In this document: one piece after another, positions 61,498 to 64,000 of the stretch
Position numbering within the stretch: the stretch's first letter is position 1
Layout: every line of letters begins with the position of its first letter
NCBI RefSeq assembly: GCF_016811915.1
Contig: NZ_CP069127.1
Coordinates: 3,075,001-3,139,000, forward strand
Length of the DNA: 64,000 nt
Reading direction: 5' to 3'
DNA from: Brevibacillus choshinensis
Lineage (GTDB): Bacteria; Bacillota; Bacilli; Brevibacillales; Brevibacillaceae
Translations under genes and position numbers: made by a program
Notes under the pieces: model-generated
What the model was told of the DNA's origin: nothing
Seen by the model: only the letters and a program-made list of their open reading frames with translations
Database searches by the model: none

Positions 61498-62022
61498 TTA
61501 TTGAAGAGTAACGACTTTGGTGATTTGAGGCAGTTCCTCGATCGCCGTAACCACGGAAGGGGTAATTTCTTCATCTGTCACTGAGACAAGCAAAGCGTTT
61601 TTCCCTTTCTGCTCCCGAGACACATTCAGCTTGGAAATGTTGATCTCGTGATCTGCCAATTTCCGCGAGACGTCATAAATCACGCCTGGGTAGTCCACAT
61701 GGTGTACCAAGAGACCGTGTGCTCCTGGCGGGATGCGGCATGCACAGTAATTAATCTCACTGATATACACCTCCCGCCAGTCTTGGGCAAAGGTGTACTT
61801 ATTGCTGCCTACGCGCAGGACTGCCAGGTGATTGGCATACTCACCCGAGCTGTGGGTTGCAGAAAGCCGCACACCAAAGCCCTCGTTAAGCAGGTGGGCA
61901 ATTTCATCCTTGTTTTCGTGAGCTAAAATGCTCAGAGAAGCCCCTGCCAGATTTGGTTCAATCCGCTGGATGAGCTTCGCAAGCTCGCGAAGCCCTGCAA
62001 GTTTTTCGGTCATGATCAACAC
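61498..62022 (-). CDS. ACT-domain protein
   Basis: A 174-residue protein with a C-terminal ACT domain (HGLLVHHVDYPGVIYDVSRKLADHEINISKLNVSRE, shown by HHVDYPGVI and INISKLNVSR; about residues 100-172) like that of 3-phosphoglycerate dehydrogenase. The N-terminal half also resembles the intervening SerA-type domain (NEGFGVRLSATHSSGEYANHLAVL, in parts), but there is no dehydrogenase core. It may sense an amino acid, for example serine. GTG at 62022, TTG at 62019 and ATG at 62013 are all possible starts behind GGGAGAG. Confidence 0.82.
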   Translation of the reverse strand: MLIMTEKLAGLRELAKLIQRIEPNLAGASLSILAHENKDEIAHLLNEGFGVRLSATHSSGEYANHLAVLRVGSNKYTFAQDWREVYISEINYCACRIPPGAHGLLVHHVDYPGVIYDVSRKLADHEINISKLNVSREQKGKNALLVSVTDEEITPSVVTAIEELPQITKVVTLQ

Positions 62023-62050
62023 TCACTCTCCCAAATTACGTTTCACTTGG

Positions 62051-62380
62051 TTAGGGAAGGATCCATTCCTCCGGCTCTTTGAGGATGGAAGAATGGTTTT
62101 CTGAACGATACCAAGCGGTGAACGGCTGCCCATCTTTCGTATAGTCGATTTTGTAGATGGTGTTTCCTTTCCCGCCACGTTCGAATGGACTTTCGTCTAA
62201 GGGTACAGCCGTGACGCCACCCGCAACGATCACACCGCCTTTATCCTGAATCACTTGCTTGATAATAGCCATATGCTCTTGTCCTGTTGTTGACATGCCC
62301 TTGAATGCTACAAATCCCAGCAGGAGCGCTCCTGCTAAAAAGGAAACGATCAAGACTTTAGACTTCTTCGCTGGATCCAC
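62051..62380 (-). CDS. Membrane-anchored protein of unknown function
   Basis: A 109-residue protein with one N-terminal helix (KVLIVSFLAGALLLGFVAF, about residues 8-26) and a soluble extracytoplasmic part of about 80 residues (GNTIYKIDYTKDGQPFTAWY, SILKEPEEWILP). No lipobox. GTG start seven bases after GGGGG. It lies 26 bases after mnmA and about 30 before the ACT-domain gene, all on one strand, so the three may form one transcript. Family not recognised. Confidence 0.75.
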   Translation of the reverse strand: MDPAKKSKVLIVSFLAGALLLGFVAFKGMSTTGQEHMAIIKQVIQDKGGVIVAGGVTAVPLDESPFERGGKGNTIYKIDYTKDGQPFTAWYRSENHSSILKEPEEWILP

Positions 62381-62406
62381 CGTACTACCCCCGTCAATCT
62401 CTCGTT

Positions 62407-63516
<1,110 letters not shown>

Positions 63517-63642
63517 CTAGCTCCTCTTTTTTCAATTTGTTCCTCTAACAGATTACCACGTTTCGCAAAACAAATCATGTCTTGTTGCACTTCTATGAGA
63601 AAACCTGGCAATCTCAAACCTTTGGGTGAGCCTCCGAGTATG

Positions 63643-63680
63643 AAAAAACGCCTGTCCCATGGTGGCAACAGGCGGCTTTT
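63643..63680 (-). terminator. Terminator after tlp
   Basis: The stem CGCCTGT/ACAGGCG with a 12-base loop is followed by TTTTTT on the minus strand. Confidence 0.9.
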
Positions 63681-63688
63681 TTGTTCGA

Positions 63689-63907
63689 TTAGCTCTGAGA
63701 GGCTTCATCTTTAATTTCAGAACGAAACCCTTCGATGCTCTCTTCACGACGCTGGTTTTTCTCTTCGATGTTCGCTTTTTCTTCAGCAGAAATCTCACCT
63801 GCGTGGGCTGCCAAGTAATCTCTCGACTCACGAATGCTTTCCTCGGTATTTTGCAGCATTTCCTGCAGTTTTTCCACATTGTCAGAACGATCGTCCGGCT
63901 TTGCCAT
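63689..63907 (-). CDS. tlp: Small acid-soluble spore protein Tlp
   Basis: A 72-residue spore protein: MAKPDDRSDNVEKLQEMLQN at the start and IEEKNQRREESIEGFRSEIK near the end, matching the Tlp family (small, charged, helical, forespore-made). ATG at 63907; the ATG one codon upstream (63910) is equally placed behind GAAGGAG. Forespore sigma-G control is expected from the family; I could not identify the promoter within the short upstream sequence available. Confidence 0.95.
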   Translation of the reverse strand: MAKPDDRSDNVEKLQEMLQNTEESIRESRDYLAAHAGEISAEEKANIEEKNQRREESIEGFRSEIKDEASQS

Positions 63908-64000
63908 CATTACGCACTCCTTCGCTTCCATGATATCGTGGTGAATGCACCTGTACCATTGTGCGCCATTCTTGGATGATTTATGTAAGGGCAAGGCCGT

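Overview
The window looks like a chromosomal segment of an aerobic, endospore-forming Firmicute, most likely Brevibacillus or a close relative in Paenibacillaceae. This is inferred from content, not from a search. It carries two spore-germinant receptor clusters, a cortex-lytic enzyme of the YaaH/SleL type, an SASP of the Tlp family, a KapB-like phosphorelay protein and a YheC/YheD coat-associated ATP-grasp protein. Base composition is near balanced, start sites have strong GGAGG-type ribosome sites, and intrinsic terminators are common. Most genes lie on the minus strand. I saw no tRNA, rRNA, insertion sequence, prophage or CRISPR array.

Layout. 1-2.5 kb: a gene fragment at the edge, a cold-shock gene with an inverted-repeat-rich upstream region, a rhodanese, and a secreted CAP-domain protein behind a ydaO-type c-di-AMP riboswitch. 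2.6-5.6 kb: short homoserine dehydrogenase, peptide deformylase and an aminotransferase. 5.7-22 kb: the dominant theme, spore germination. A conventional gerA-gerB-gerC operon (5.7-9.5 kb) is followed, beyond a DMT exporter and an acyltransferase, by a second run of about 10 kb on the same strand: gerA, small D gene, gerB, gerB, gerC, a YerD-like FMN oxidoreductase with two frameshifts, yqjF, gerC, D gene, gerB.

22-40 kb is mixed metabolism and envelope: DUF418 protein, BrnQ, hydrolase, YheC/D, PanD, an Ldh2-type dehydrogenase, a PBP4-type carboxypeptidase with its whole catalytic unit duplicated, a cytochrome P450, an AEC transporter, a 5'-truncated LamG/Big2/dockerin/phosphatase-superfamily gene, an amino-acid permease, a GNAT and an M42 peptidase. 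40.5-46.5 kb is a complete TPP-riboswitch operon for thiamine assembly and pyrimidine salvage (thiS-thiG-ylmB-tenA-thiZ-thiX-thiY), with two terminator hairpins after the aptamer. 46.5-52 kb: KapB-like protein, AlaX editing protein, a DUF2203 gene broken by an amber codon, SleL-like hydrolase, thioredoxin-like protein, quinone reductase and its MerR neighbour.

52-64 kb: acyl-CoA ligase, an RpiR-CapA-MFS operon, the class Ib ribonucleotide reductase operon nrdI-nrdE-nrdF behind a cobalamin riboswitch, an ACT-domain protein, a small membrane-anchored protein, mnmA and tlp. Four RNA switches or leaders (c-di-AMP, TPP, cobalamin, and the csp upstream repeats) and three damaged genes are the main points worth a second look.
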